Below are positions 31,151 through 42,545 of a stretch of 64,000 nucleotides of DNA, in pieces. The notes under the pieces were generated by a model that saw only the letters and a program-made list of their open reading frames with translations, was not told where the DNA came from and ran no database searches. Source of the stretch: Epiperipatus broadwayi (taxonomy: Eukaryota; Onychophora; Udeonychophora; Euonychophora; Peripatidae); assembly GCA_028023455.1 (NCBI GenBank), contig JAQFVV010012405.1, positions 1 to 64,000 of the forward strand, read 5' to 3'. The translations under genes were made by a program, and so were the position numbers. The number at the start of each line of letters is the position of its first letter. Within the stretch, counting starts at the first letter, position 1.

Positions 31151-31490
31151 CATGTTCTATTCCATCTTCAAGTATTGTATACTCATCAAACTGTTCTCCG
31201 CATGGTGTAAAAGTAGAATCTTTTTTTATGTGACTAACAAGATCATCAATAGTTGTAGTAAATTCTTGTTGCATCTTATTTGAAATAGTTTTAAGTAAAT
31301 TATTAGCCTGAAGTCCTCCATGTCTTTCTGGAGTAATCTTATCACTGTATTGAAGAGCTAAATATAACATTAATCTCCCAGCTATGTAATAAAGAGATAT
31401 TATCAAATCACAATAAATAAAAATAGTTTCATTTTCTCCAAACAATTGATGTGTAAATTCTTGCTTAAATATCAATTTTTCATTTATTTG
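30367..31490 (-). pseudogene. HAT1: Processed pseudogene of histone acetyltransferase type B catalytic subunit (HAT1)
   Basis: HAT1 acetylates newly made histone H4 before nuclear import. The minus-strand text follows the HAT1 order without introns: FTHQLFGENETIF and LIISLYYIAGRLM (near 31390-31460), STFTPCGEQFDEYTILEDG (near 31170-31220), LQSYHERLQTFVLWYID (near 31020-31075), then IGQMLIIPPFQKQGH, the acetyl-CoA loop (near 30820-30870), LDITVEAPSKSF (near 30740), EMAFEAKEKLKINKKQAR (near 30620-30660), IPYQKQ and the C-terminal NQLEEQFQELISDYQ ending in TAG at 30369-30367. Several frameshifts and stops, a TA array at 31092-31145 and loss of roughly the first 60 residues show that it is dead. 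The absence of introns points to retrocopying. Confidence 0.85.
31092..31145. repeat. (TA)n array inside the HAT1 pseudogene
   Basis: About 50 bases of TA interrupt the reading between EDGIEHVF and GLQSYHERL, at a site where the intact protein has only a few residues. Confidence 0.9.
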
Positions 31491-31494
31491 CGCA

Positions 31495-32449
31495 ATATAT
31501 ATATATATATATATATGTCTGTGTGTGTGCGTGTGTGTGTATACGATATTATGTACTTTAGGGTTACAATTATTCACTTGTCATTATTATTGTTCATGCT
31601 TTGCTATTTAACTCTCAGGACCTGTGGAAATTTTAAATATGACTAATCCAATAATGCTAGTCTCTGTAAAAGAAGATGTATTTTCTACTAGGGATTTCCC
31701 ATGTCCAAATACTGCCATTAAAATGTGCATGGCACACATGGATAAACCATCCCAGCACATCAAATTTTATTGTTATACAGAGATATGTTTTGTTTGGCAG
31801 GCCAACATGTCCTCTCATTCATTTACTTCTCCTAGCAAAGCCTCTTTTAGAATCGTAAATGGCCTTATGTGTTTTTTTATTGTGGCCATAACATCGTACC
31901 AACTTTAGCATTCTTTATTTATTCTCTATTTATGAACCTGAAATGCTCTCTCTACTGTGATGACACATCTCTCATTACCCAAATAGTTAATTAATTAATC
32001 ACATATAATATAGAATTGTTATTTACAAGATAGACGTTTGTTTCCCCACAGTTATAATTTACAACTTATTTAAATGTAATAATGGTCTAACGCAACTCAT
32101 TCATAGTCAGTTGTGTATATATGTATAGAGGAAAAAAAATAGATTTATTTTAGCAAATTTATGATTTTATTGAGGGCTAAATGATGGATTATTGCCGATT
32201 ATACTTGGCAGATTGCTTAACCAATTGTTTATATTTAGTAAACAAATATATTATATTTTAGCTGTATCAAAATCCAATTTGTGTCTTAAATGGATTGGAG
32301 TTGCTTGCTAAATTGAAATGCGATAACATTTTAGCTACAATATTATCTGATGTACTGAATGAATTTTAAATATCTGTAATTGCGAGTCCAATACGTTTTA
32401 AAAGATGTGCAGACAAGAATTGACTATATTGTATGATGACACTTCTATG

Positions 32450-32480
<31 letters not shown>

Positions 32481-32492
32481 AGTATATCATAA

Positions 32493-32531
<39 letters not shown>

Positions 32532-33120
32532 TACTTTGAAATCTCAGTTTGTCATTATTCCGAATCTCTAACATAAATCTCTTTTATTAATTAAAAGATT
32601 TTATGGGTTTAAACTCATTCCTTTTCTCATGCAGTCCAAATCAATCAAATCTTCAACTTATTTAAATTATCAATCAATGCCATGAATACTCCCCACCATT
32701 CTGTAATTGTAATTAATTTAGATAGGTATTAATAAATGAAATGTAAATCTGTTGTATTAAGTCGTGTGTGAACCCTGAACTCTAGCTGGGATGGAGTGAG
32801 AATGAAACTCGCTAGTATCTTCAAAGCATTGTCCATGTAGTCATAGACCCTGGAGCACTAGTAAATAGGTTGATCTTTGGTATTGTTCCTGACTTATGTA
32901 TCTTGCACATACTAGATGGATATACATTTGTTTGGATTCTAAGTCTTGTTGAATGAACACACGATTTTGACTAGTACAATACTTTATTCTAATATTTGTA
33001 TTATATATTACCTTTTATTAGTCAATAAATATTGTATTTCTATGTTGGATATATCAAAGTCATTTACTTTAGAATAATAATAAAGAAATAGAGTAAGAAA
33101 TGATTATATATATATATATC
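31495..33120. other. Gene-free stretch with short TA arrays
   Basis: Short TA arrays occur at 31495-31517, 32454-32480, 32497-32528 and 33105-33119. A 94-codon open frame at 31624-31908 has a less AT-biased composition, but its product resembles nothing I know. The rest shows no signal. Confidence 0.5.
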
Positions 33121-34691
33121 ATAATACCACCCTTTATATTTTATATCGCCATTTGTACGCTTCTACCCGTAGCTTCGAGTGAGGATATTTGTGAGCATGG
33201 TCTGATTCCATCTCACACGCCAATCTTACACATGGATAAGAATTATCTCATCGAAAACGTAAATAAGGGTTCGGGTATATATATATACCTCTATTTATGG
33301 TAGCGCATCCGTACCAGCTCAATCTCAGGGTTTGGGGACTATAGTCTAACTAGAGAACAAAGCTAAACACTACCCAACTAAGTCTTATGTGTCTATCTAT
33401 TCTGTCCGATAATTTATCCGTTATAAATCTAATAACCCAACCCGAATGTTATCATACCATTTACTCTATTTATTACCATACTTAATACCGATAAAATCTC
33501 ATTTATCCACGCATATAAATATATCAATATTCAAGCGCACAGCCCATTTACCCTGATACACACATATATAATTCATATACGCATCAAAATAGTGCAATTA
33601 TACATCAGAGCTGTTTATTTAAAGTTGTTATTTTATTTAATTTAAAAGAGATTTATTATAGGAATTAATATTGAGGTAACACTAGTTTCTTTACCAAGAC
33701 GCATTCATTGAACATATATTTAGTGTAAACGTCAATTACCTTAAGTACCGTCGACCGTTCACACGGTCAAAGACAAGTCCGCATTTATAATTCTCCACGA
33801 ATACTGGTCTGGTTGATATAACGGATGGCAAGGATTTCCAATGTGGTATATCGAATAGCTTATTCCGGAGGTGGAGTAGATGATTCACTCACTTTATGAA
33901 AGGGTCCCATTTCCTAGATCTTTCGTCGCCATTACACTTGATGAACAAGAACTCTTTTGTATAGCGAAATTCGTAGGTCCACTTCAGATGGGTTCCACGA
34001 CAACTGTCCACTGGATCGGTTAACGAAACTAGCGCTATTGAATTACCCCGACATTTTGGGTGAGAAATATTAATAAACTTCTTAAGAAAATTTTATACGT
34101 CCACACACTCCGTAGTCCAAGCCGCGTTTTTTTTCTTTTCTTTTTTTTTCCACTCTCGAGCCCACAAAAAAGTTCTTTTGTTTTCACTCTTTAACTTTGT
34201 AAAATTTTCTTCCAATATCCCTACGCCACTGTCCCGTTCTTCTATTGTTTTCCAAAGATACCCACCTGACCCGTTTTCGGACTTCTTGACGCCAGTTATT
34301 ACTAAACCGCCTACAGCAACTGATTTATTTCTATTTCTATCTTCATATGTTCAAAAGATTAATTAGCAAAAGAAAACACGTGTTACCGACAATATTATTA
34401 ACCAGACTTAAAGAAAAATTTTAACGGATAAAATATATACGAATAATCAATTACAACTTATACAGCTCCGTATATAATTGCTTGTAACCATCACCGTTAA
34501 TACATACACACATTTTATACTCACATATACAAATATATTTATATAAGCATACCCACCTAACATTCACACTCTTTGTAACAGGGTTCGAATGACTATTTAC
34601 ATATATATCTTTTCGTATATAGTCGCTCAACATTAACACTCGCAATTAGTAATATATTACATACGCTTGTATTCGAACCCCGTTTGTTACA
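33121..34691 (-). repeat. 3' LTR
   Basis: 1571 bases. It is nearly identical to 36295-37869; differences I saw include one TA step near 33548, the T/C-run near 34130-34150, one G/A near 33843 and CG near 34663. High identity implies recent insertion. Confidence 0.92.
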
Positions 34692-34693
34692 TA

Positions 34694-34700
34694 CCCCCCT
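34694..34700 (-). promoter_or_regulatory. Polypurine tract
   Basis: On the minus strand AGGGGGG followed by TA lies directly before the LTR start TGTAAC. This is the expected position of the plus-strand primer in LTR retrotransposition. Confidence 0.8.
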
Positions 34701-34759
34701 GGTGCGATAGCCTTCAAATACCTTCTGTGTATTTGAACGGCTTCTTAAACGACTTTTCC

Positions 34760-35821
34760 TTATCCTTTGTTCCCCTCGGTACCACCTTTCTGTTTCGGTG
34801 ACCACGGTCCCTTTTCTTGGACGAACTTTGGCTTATCTGGCGGACGTCGAGCTTCCGGTTCGTATTGCCATCTCGGTCTGTGACTATCATCCCCACCTTT
34901 TCTATGCGTGGCATTCCCGCTGGTGTGTCCTTCTTCCATCCCAAATTTAATATTTGGCATATCTTTAACTTCCTTCCCTCGCTCCAACGGTGTGTTATGG
35001 TCATATATACTCATATCCAGAGCATTAAGCAGCTCTGCCACTTCTCCGATGGATGCCTTCCTCACCCCCAACATCATTCTTTCCACATTCATAGGCATAT
35101 TGTGCCTTACAATTCGAATGATGTGGCTTTCAGATAGGTGACACGCGTCCAGTGTCCTTAGTCTCGCCACTTGGCGATGAAAAAATTGAGAGAAATTTTC
35201 TTCCTTTCCTTCCTCATATTTCTCTCGCATCACTTGGTACTGCACGAGTTCCTGGCGGTCTTCCGACCAGAAAGTCTCTCGTATCTTCTTCTGGTACTCC
35301 TCGAAGGTTGTGGGCTGTTGGGACAATGAGTCCCACCACTCTTGGGCATTCCCACTTAGATGGCTGTACGCTACCACCAATTTACCTTCCTCTGGCATGG
35401 GATTCATGCCAAAGTATCTTCGTAGGCTTTGTAGATGTTCCACGGGAGCTTCCCCCATTTGGCCTTCAAACTGTCGTATCTTTAAAAAATGGTTCACGTG
35501 GGTGTGTACCGCCACACCCCTACATTTACCCATATGCTCCGGTCTTTCCGTCTCACTAGACTTCGGCCCCTGTTTTATATTCTTCTCTCCTTCATCTAAA
35601 CTTCCTTTTACTTCTTTATCGTCAGACTTCTCCGCCCTTTCCTTGCTTTCTATCCCTAGTCTCCGTTCTATCTCCTGAAATCTCCGTTCGAACCTCTCGT
35701 CCATTTCCTGAAATCGGAGTTCTAGACCTTCTAATCTTTCTAAAATCCTCTCCAATACATTTACTTCCTTCTCTTCCGTCGCCTTCTGCTTTTCCCCATT
35801 CTGTTTATTTTTTGGCTTCAT
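34760..35821 (-). CDS. Retrotransposon Gag protein, 353 aa
   Basis: The ORF is intact, starts with MKPKNKQ and ends in a glycine- and lysine-rich tail. Residues of about 22-55 form a charged heptad-like segment (ILERLEGLELRFQEMDER and following), probably a coiled coil. Residues of about 105-260 match the Ty3/Gypsy-type retrotransposon gag domain: FLKIRQFEGQMGEAPVEHL, LVVAYSHLSGNAQEWWDSL and FSQFFHRQVARLRTLD. The tail (about 290-353) is basic and proline-rich but has no CCHC zinc knuckle. Gag forms the particle that packages the RNA. With no pol in the element, RT and integrase would have to come from a related autonomous copy. Its GC content is well above that of the surroundings. Confidence 0.88.
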   Translation of the reverse strand: MKPKNKQNGEKQKATEEKEVNVLERILERLEGLELRFQEMDERFERRFQEIERRLGIESKERAEKSDDKEVKGSLDEGEKNIKQGPKSSETERPEHMGKCRGVAVHTHVNHFLKIRQFEGQMGEAPVEHLQSLRRYFGMNPMPEEGKLVVAYSHLSGNAQEWWDSLSQQPTTFEEYQKKIRETFWSEDRQELVQYQVMREKYEEGKEENFSQFFHRQVARLRTLDACHLSESHIIRIVRHNMPMNVERMMLGVRKASIGEVAELLNALDMSIYDHNTPLERGKEVKDMPNIKFGMEEGHTSGNATHRKGGDDSHRPRWQYEPEARRPPDKPKFVQEKGPWSPKQKGGTEGNKG

Positions 35822-36274
35822 TTTCTCTCTATTACTATTTTAATTACGTGCCAGGTTCGTCACCCCGGTTTCCAGTGGTCCACTGCATGACCCACCCGAT
35901 AGACCTTTGCCCCTCCTTATTATCATATTGAGCGATATTGTTTTATAATATCCCAATGTTAGATAAATTCTTCAACCTCGATTTATAAACTATGACTTTA
36001 TATATATACACAGGACATACCTCAATGCTATTTTCCCCCTTGACCACTCGAGAACTTTTCTATCCGTATATTCACACCGCCAAATATGCCCATCTACTAT
36101 ATTACCAATATGTATTCAAACTCTTTCTGATTTATAACAAACTATCGCTTTTATTTTTCCCTTTTTCTTTTTTTTTTTTTTAAAAAAAAAAAAATCTCCA
36201 ACTCTCGTTTGTACGCTCTTTTTACGTTACGTTAGGATGCCCTTTTAAATGCCCGTTCTCTAACATTCGCAGCC

Positions 36275-36292
36275 CCGTTAGTTGGGACGCCA
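36275..36292 (-). promoter_or_regulatory. tRNA primer-binding site
   Basis: Two bases after the 5' LTR the minus strand reads TGGCGTCCCAACTAACGG. TGG at this position is complementary to the CCA end of a tRNA, and TGGCG is shared with lysine-tRNA-type sites. The rest does not match those closely, so the tRNA is not assigned. Confidence 0.7.
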
Positions 36293-36294
36293 TT

Positions 36295-37869
36295 ATAATA
36301 CCACCCTTTATATTTTTATATCGCCATTTGTACGCTTCTACCCGTAGCTTCGAGTGAGGATATTTGTGAGCATGGTCTGATTCCATCTCACGCGCCAATC
36401 TTACACATGGATAAGAATTATCTCATCGAAAACGTAAATAAGGGTTCGGGTATATATATATATACCTCTATTTATGGTAGCGCATCCGTACCAGCTCAAT
36501 CTCAGGGTTTGGGGACTATAGTCTAACTAGAGAACAAAGCTAAACACTACCCAACTAAGTCTTATGTGTCTATCTATTCTGTCCGATAATTTATCCGTTA
36601 TAAATCTAATAACCCAACCCGAATGTTATCATACCATTTACTCTATTTATTACCATACTTAATACCGATAAAATCTCATTTATCCACGCATATAAATATA
36701 TCAATATTCAAGCGCACAGCCCATTTACCCTGATACACACATATATATAATTCATATACGCATCAAAATAGTGCAATTATACATCAGAGCTGTTTATTTA
36801 AAGTTGTTATTTTATTTAATTTAAAAGAGATTTATTATAGGAATTAATATTGAGGTAACACTAGTTTCTTTACCAAGACGCATTCATTGAACATATATTT
36901 AGTGTAAACGTCAATTACCTTAAGTACCGTCGACCGTTCACACGGTCAAAGACAAGTCCGCATTTATAATTCTCCACGAATACTGGTCTGGTTGATATAA
37001 CGGATGGCAAGGATTTCCAATATGGTATATCGAATAGCTTATTCCGGAGGTGGAGTAGATGATTCACTCACTTTATGAAAGGGTCCCATTTCCTAGATCT
37101 TTCGTCGCCATTACACTTGATGAACAAGAACTCTTTTGTATAGCGAAATTCGTAGGTCCACTTCAGATGGGTTCCACGACAACTGTCCACTGGATCGGTT
37201 AACGAAACTAGCGCTATTGAATTACCCCGACATTTTGGGTGAGAAATATTAATAAACTTCTTAAGAAAATTTTATACGTCCACACACTCCGTAGTCCAAG
37301 CCGCGTTTTTTTTCTTTTTTTCTTTTTTCCGCTCTCGAGCCCACAAAAAAGTTCTTTTGTTTTCACTCTTTAACTTTGTAAAATTTTCTTCCAATATCCC
37401 TACGCCACTGTCCCGTTCTTCTATTGTTTTCCAAAGATACCCACCTGACCCGTTTTCGGACTTCTTGACGCCAGTTATTACTAAACCGCCTACAGCAACT
37501 GATTTATTTCTATTTCTATCTTCATATGTTCAAAAGATTAATTAGCAAAAGAAAACACGTGTTACCGACAATATTATTAACCAGACTTAAAGAAAAATTT
37601 TAACGGATAAAATATATACGAATAATCAATTACAACTTATACAGCTCCGTATATAATTGCTTGTAACCATCACCGTTAATACATACACACATTTTATACT
37701 CACATATACAAATATATTTATATAAGCATACCCACCTAACATTCACACTCTTTGTAACAGGGTTCGAATGACTATTTACATATATATCTTTTCGTATATA
37801 GTCGCTCAACATTAACACTCGCAATTAGTAATATATTACATAGCTTGTATTCGAACCCCGTTTGTTACA
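36295..37869 (-). repeat. 5' LTR
   Basis: 1575 bases, the partner of 33121-34691. It contains T-rich tracts near 37307-37330. Small ORFs inside it recur identically in the other LTR and are not genes. Confidence 0.92.
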
Positions 37870-38560
37870 ATATATATATACAGTACTTACATTTCAAAAT
37901 ACCAATAGTACTCTTTCACTGTAACATAAACTAAACAATTTAGACTACATTCTTTCATACTATACTGGAAATGTACTTTTATGCACATTTTCTAGCACAA
38001 TATTATACAAATAAAATAACAAACATACTCTAGACATTAATGTTTAAGCTTGTTACTTGTAATCTACTATTGTGGAGGCAGTAATGAAAGTATACATAAT
38101 AAATAAAAAAATAATAACTTTATAAAGACTATAAAGTTTATTATTTATACATTCATTTTTAAACTGAATGAAGTCATTTTTAAACTGAATGAAGTCAATC
38201 CATAAATTTTATACACTGCAATTAATAATAAACATTTATTTTTCTCAATATTATTTTTTGTCATAGCAACATATTTCAATGCTCTCCAGATTAATGTATT
38301 TATTATTAAAATCTAAGGAGAAGAAAAAAAAATTATGACTGACATTTCAGCACATATTGAAATTGATTTCAAATTTCAGTAGATACAATATATAATAATA
38401 ATGATGATGATAATAATAATAACAACAATAATAAAAAAAACTAATGAAATAATATTATGGTGAAGAGATCTGATAAGTTTGATATAAAAATTTTTATTTA
38501 TATGTATATATATTTTCTGAGTAATGAACTTGTTATTTCTTTATATATATATATATATAT
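37870..38560. other. Gene-free stretch with a 21-bp tandem duplication
   Basis: TCATTTTTAAACTGAATGAAG occurs twice in tandem (38153-38173 and 38174-38194). A short imperfect ATA/ATG array lies near 38392-38435. Nothing else is supportable. Confidence 0.6.
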
Positions 38561-39366
38561 CTGAATATTTGTAAATACAGTAACTAAATAATTAAAATTT
38601 TTTATCCACTTAGGAGTGCTTACAATCATCCCAGTAATCTGAGTCAACTAAAGCTTTGAAATGTTAACTTTCCCACAATTCCGTGATCTTAATGTTTGCT
38701 GCTTGCCTGTTAATTAAGTCGTGTTTATATTTGTATATTAGCATAGCCTCCTTTATTTTTTTCATTGTTATTTTTTTCAATTTGCAATGTTTTTACACTG
38801 TTAAAATTGAAGTCAAAACCATAAATACATGATTTATTATGGTCGTGAAAAACATGCTGAAATATTATTATCTACTATGCAATTTTGTTTCGATAACCTC
38901 ATTTATAAATAAAAATTGTGTCATTTATAAATGGATATGTAGGTGTGGCAGTAAATATATAGGGGAATCTAGATGTATGTTGGAAAAAAGAACTAAAGAA
39001 CACTTGCTATTATTAAAACGTGTTCAGAAATCGAAAGAAAATTGCATAGTAGATAATAATATTTCAGCATCTGTTTTTTACGACCATAATAGATCATGTA
39101 TTTATGGTTTTGACTTCAATTTTAACAGTGTAAAAATATTGCAAATTGAAAAAAATAACAATAAAAAAAATAAAGGAGGCTATGCTAATATACAAATATA
39201 AACACGACTTAATTAACAGGCAAGCAGCAAACGTTAAGATCATGGAATTGTGGGAAAGTTAGCATTTCAAAGCTTTAGTTGACACAGATTACTGGGATAA
39301 TCGAAAGCGCTCCTACGTGGATAAAATTTTTTTAATTATTTAGTTACTGTATTTACAAATATTCAG
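38561..39366 (+). pseudogene. Fold-back PLE fragment with GIY-YIG domain and 335-bp inverted arms
   Basis: On the plus strand 38920-39201 encodes a GIY-YIG domain: WICRCGSKYIGESRC, LEKRTKEHLLLLKRVQKS, then SVFYDHNRSCIYGFDF and VKILQIEKNNNKK. It is related to the domain at 20091-20430. The RT is absent. The segment 39030-39366, which contains the end of the domain and the non-coding tail, is present as a reverse complement at 38561-38894. The loop is 135 bases (38895-39029). The outer ends both read CTGAATATTTGTAAATACAG. 5' ends face the centre, as in the other PLE copies. Confidence 0.82.
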
Positions 39367-42300
39367 TTATATAATTATGTATATTGCTTTAAAAATACAG
39401 ACATCGACTCATATTATATATATATATTGTACATATATGTATGTTCTCATGTCCCACACATATATTATTTAATTGAGAAAAAAAATTTTCTTTTATATAT
39501 ATAGATTTATGTGTACGTATATTATATGTGTAATATATAGTTGATAAATTAATAAGTGGTGAATGAATATAATGTTGTAAGAAATGATATTTTAATATGT
39601 TATTTTTCTTATTAAATAATTAATATATTCAGTTATTTAGTTTTATTTCTGGTTAAAATAAAGCAGATCAGAAAGAAAGTGTAAAATAAGGTGATCTAGA
39701 TAAGAGATTAGGAGATAAGAAAATGTACACGTGCAAAAGAGTGTGAAAGAATGAGAACGTCTGTATAAACACAAAAAATGCTTTTACACCTATTTGCAAT
39801 GGCTATAGATTGCCAGCTTTGTTGTATTGTTTTTATCTGTATCTAAGATTTTTTTTTTTTAAAGAGAGAGGTGCTTTGAGGAAATAAAGGTGATTATTAA
39901 TTTTCTTGTAAAATCGCGATAGTACATCAACTTGTCAAACTCTGATTTTTTATCTTTTATCTCAAGATAAGATATGCAGGTGGTCAGTTTCTTTGACCAA
40001 AGATTGGCAATATAAATGAATAAAATGTTTAAAAGGCTCTCAGTCATTATTATTAAGGAGAGACGATCAGTCCCTCAGTATTATTATTTTAGAGAGACAG
40101 ACAGAGAGATGTAACTCTCACTCAATTTTTTCCTCGTTATTAATGTTGAAAATAAAAGGAAAAAGGGAAAGTGGGCGATTTGATTTTTTTTTTTACTCTT
40201 TAAAAATTGAACAAGGGAAAAGAAGGAAAAGACTCTTGTATAAAGTCAAAATAGACGAAGATGTGCGGATATACAAGTAATTCCCAGAAATATTAATATT
40301 GGAAAAAGAGGGAAAATGGAACAAAATTGAATTTATAAGAAGTTATTGACAATTCTATGAAATGAGATTAACATATTTTTCTGAGTATAATACCATGACT
40401 CTGCATTGCTAAACCATTTTTTTCTGCTTCCTGATTAATACAGAATGAGTTAAAATCACTAATCTACTGTGGTCTCATATACCAATCAAATAATAACCAA
40501 CAAAATGAAAGAGTTTGAAGCCAACCACACAAGCTATATGAAATGCTTCTTTTCTGGCTCCTGGTCTATTAAAGGCTCATTACCTTTGGATGAATGGAGA
40601 AGAGGAAGGAAGAGGAAGAGAAAATGTATAAAATCCATATATAGCCAAGTTTGAAGCCATGAATCAAATTTTTGTTAAAGTTTACCTCAGTCATCTAAAG
40701 TGTCTACAGCGATTATTTTTTTTAAAAATGGGAGAGACAAGCAAATCCACCAGTACATACTTATTAAAAAGTATTTATAATAGCTCTTTTTAAAATGGTA
40801 GAAGGAAGCCAATCAACAATAAATAATTTTAGAATTAAAGAAACAAGCAAGTCAATTGATTCATGTTTATCTTAACAGTATCTGCAATAACTTTCTTTTT
40901 TATGGAGCAAAGACAAGCAGTCTGAAAATTCAAACTCAGGACATTTATAAGAAGTGAAAGTGATCGGGTAACTATGAACTTTCTTTAACAGATTTTTATT
41001 CTTACTTATTAAAAGTAAACCTTAATTTACTGGTCAAAGCAATTTTTCTTTTGATACAGAAACATTAAAGACTTGTTTATCTATAGTTATTTGCAATATC
41101 ACACAACATAGCACAAACATAGTTTAAATCTTTAAACTTAAATTTTTCATTATTTTTTTATTATTTTTTTTATATTATATATTGTAATGTTGAAATGTTT
41201 TTTTTTTAATTGTTCTTCAGTTGTTAATGATAATGAGCAACCTATAAATATATGCATTTATAATGTTTTTTTTTTATTTTATCTTGTTGCATATTAAAAT
41301 TAATATCATGTATTTTATTTTCTTTTGCTAAAAGGTTGCAAAAATATTTTTATATATGTAATTTGTGGGTATACATTTTAAACATATATGTTAACATTAC
41401 CGAATGTGTGCATGTGTAACTGCTTATACAAACATGTCAAGGAATAGGTTATATATAAATAGTTTAGGTGTGAGAAATTATAGAGCAAGGCTTACATATG
41501 AATGGAAGTGAAATAAAACACACAGGATACATATGAAATTTATTTTATGATATAATAAGTTAGGAAAGACTTAAGTAAGCATTCCATAAAATGTATTTTT
41601 TTAAGCCAGCTTATTTTAAAATATCCAGAAATGACAAACCTATATATTAAGTTTATTTGCTTGTGCTTATATAAATTTTTATATTAATTTTTGTATTGAA
41701 TTAATGTAATAATAAGCCATTTATTTAATTATTGATTTGATTTTAAAGAAAGAAAGAAAGAGTAATAGTATTAATAAAATATAATTATATATATCTTAAT
41801 TGGTTTTCCGAGTTCTTATTAAAAAAAATATTGTTGTGTTTTTCTTGTCTTGATTCTATCATTTTAATTCATCATCATTGCTCGCAGTTATTAAGTATTA
41901 TCATTCGTAAATATTGAGCAATCACTTGCTAATATTAAGCGCTCGCAAAATGTTAAGTAAACTAGAATGTTGATTTATCTTTAAATATTTAAGGATTAGG
42001 CTTGATAATAACCAAATTTTAGTAATTATAGTTCAACAATAGAAAGCTAAAATTGTGTTGTGTCCATGAGTTTTGATCATCCTCATCAAAGATGGATATC
42101 GTGTTATTGGTTAAAATGTTTCAAATAATACTATATAAGAGTTATGATTGCCATCATCATCATTAATAAATTATAATCACTCAATCTAACGTTTAACAGA
42201 ATTAATATATTTTAATAAATAGGGGTTTATGGAAAGTTGAATATTATGCAAAGAGATTCATGATGATCAATCATCATCACTAGTATTATTAAATCCTAAT

Positions 42301-42462
42301 CTTAACTATAAAAGTATTTTAGTAAATAACTATAAACTTATATAAATGCTAGTGAATGTAATATTTAAATCTTAGTTTGAAATAGGATAATTTTTAATAA
42401 ATGCATATGAGTTTATAAAGATAAATTTATTGTTGTGAGTTTATTAATAAGCTATGGCTGGT

Positions 42463-42545
42463 ATCATCATCATCACTATTATTATCATTATTATTATGAT
42501 ATCACTATTATTATCATTCATCATTATTATCATCATCATTATCAC
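42463..42545. repeat. Imperfect (ATC)n/(ATT)n array
   Basis: Mixed ATC and ATT trinucleotides run for about 80 bases with a few interruptions. Confidence 0.85.

Larger units (their letters stand above)
33121..37869 (-). mobile_element. Young non-autonomous LTR retrotransposon with gag only (TR-GAG-like)
   Basis: Two direct repeats of about 1.57 kb differ at only a handful of sites and flank about 1.6 kb of internal DNA. Read on the minus strand the order is 5' LTR (37869-36295), two bases, a PBS beginning TGGCG, a leader of about 450 bases, a gag ORF, a polypurine tract and the 3' LTR (34691-33121). There is no protease, RT, RNase H or integrase: gag stops only about 60 bases before the polypurine tract. 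LTRs start TGTAAC but end GGTATTAT rather than CA. The flanking target bases (atatc and atata) match imperfectly in TA-rich DNA. Confidence 0.88.

Noticed and set aside
31624-31908. 94-residue plus-strand frame of fairly normal composition
   Set aside because: No motif recognised, and the opposite strand is also almost open. There is not enough to call a gene; it may belong to an unknown relic.
34178-34645. 62- and 64-residue frames repeated at 37357-37545 and 37630-37824
   Set aside because: They lie inside the two LTRs and recur because the LTRs are duplicates. Composition gives no sign of coding.
34714-35559. Frames overlapping gag in other phases and on the plus strand
   Set aside because: They are shadows of the intact gag frame, which has the domain signature.
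40469-40654. 61-residue frame with basic tail
   Set aside because: Short, no homologous pattern recognised and no splice or promoter context.
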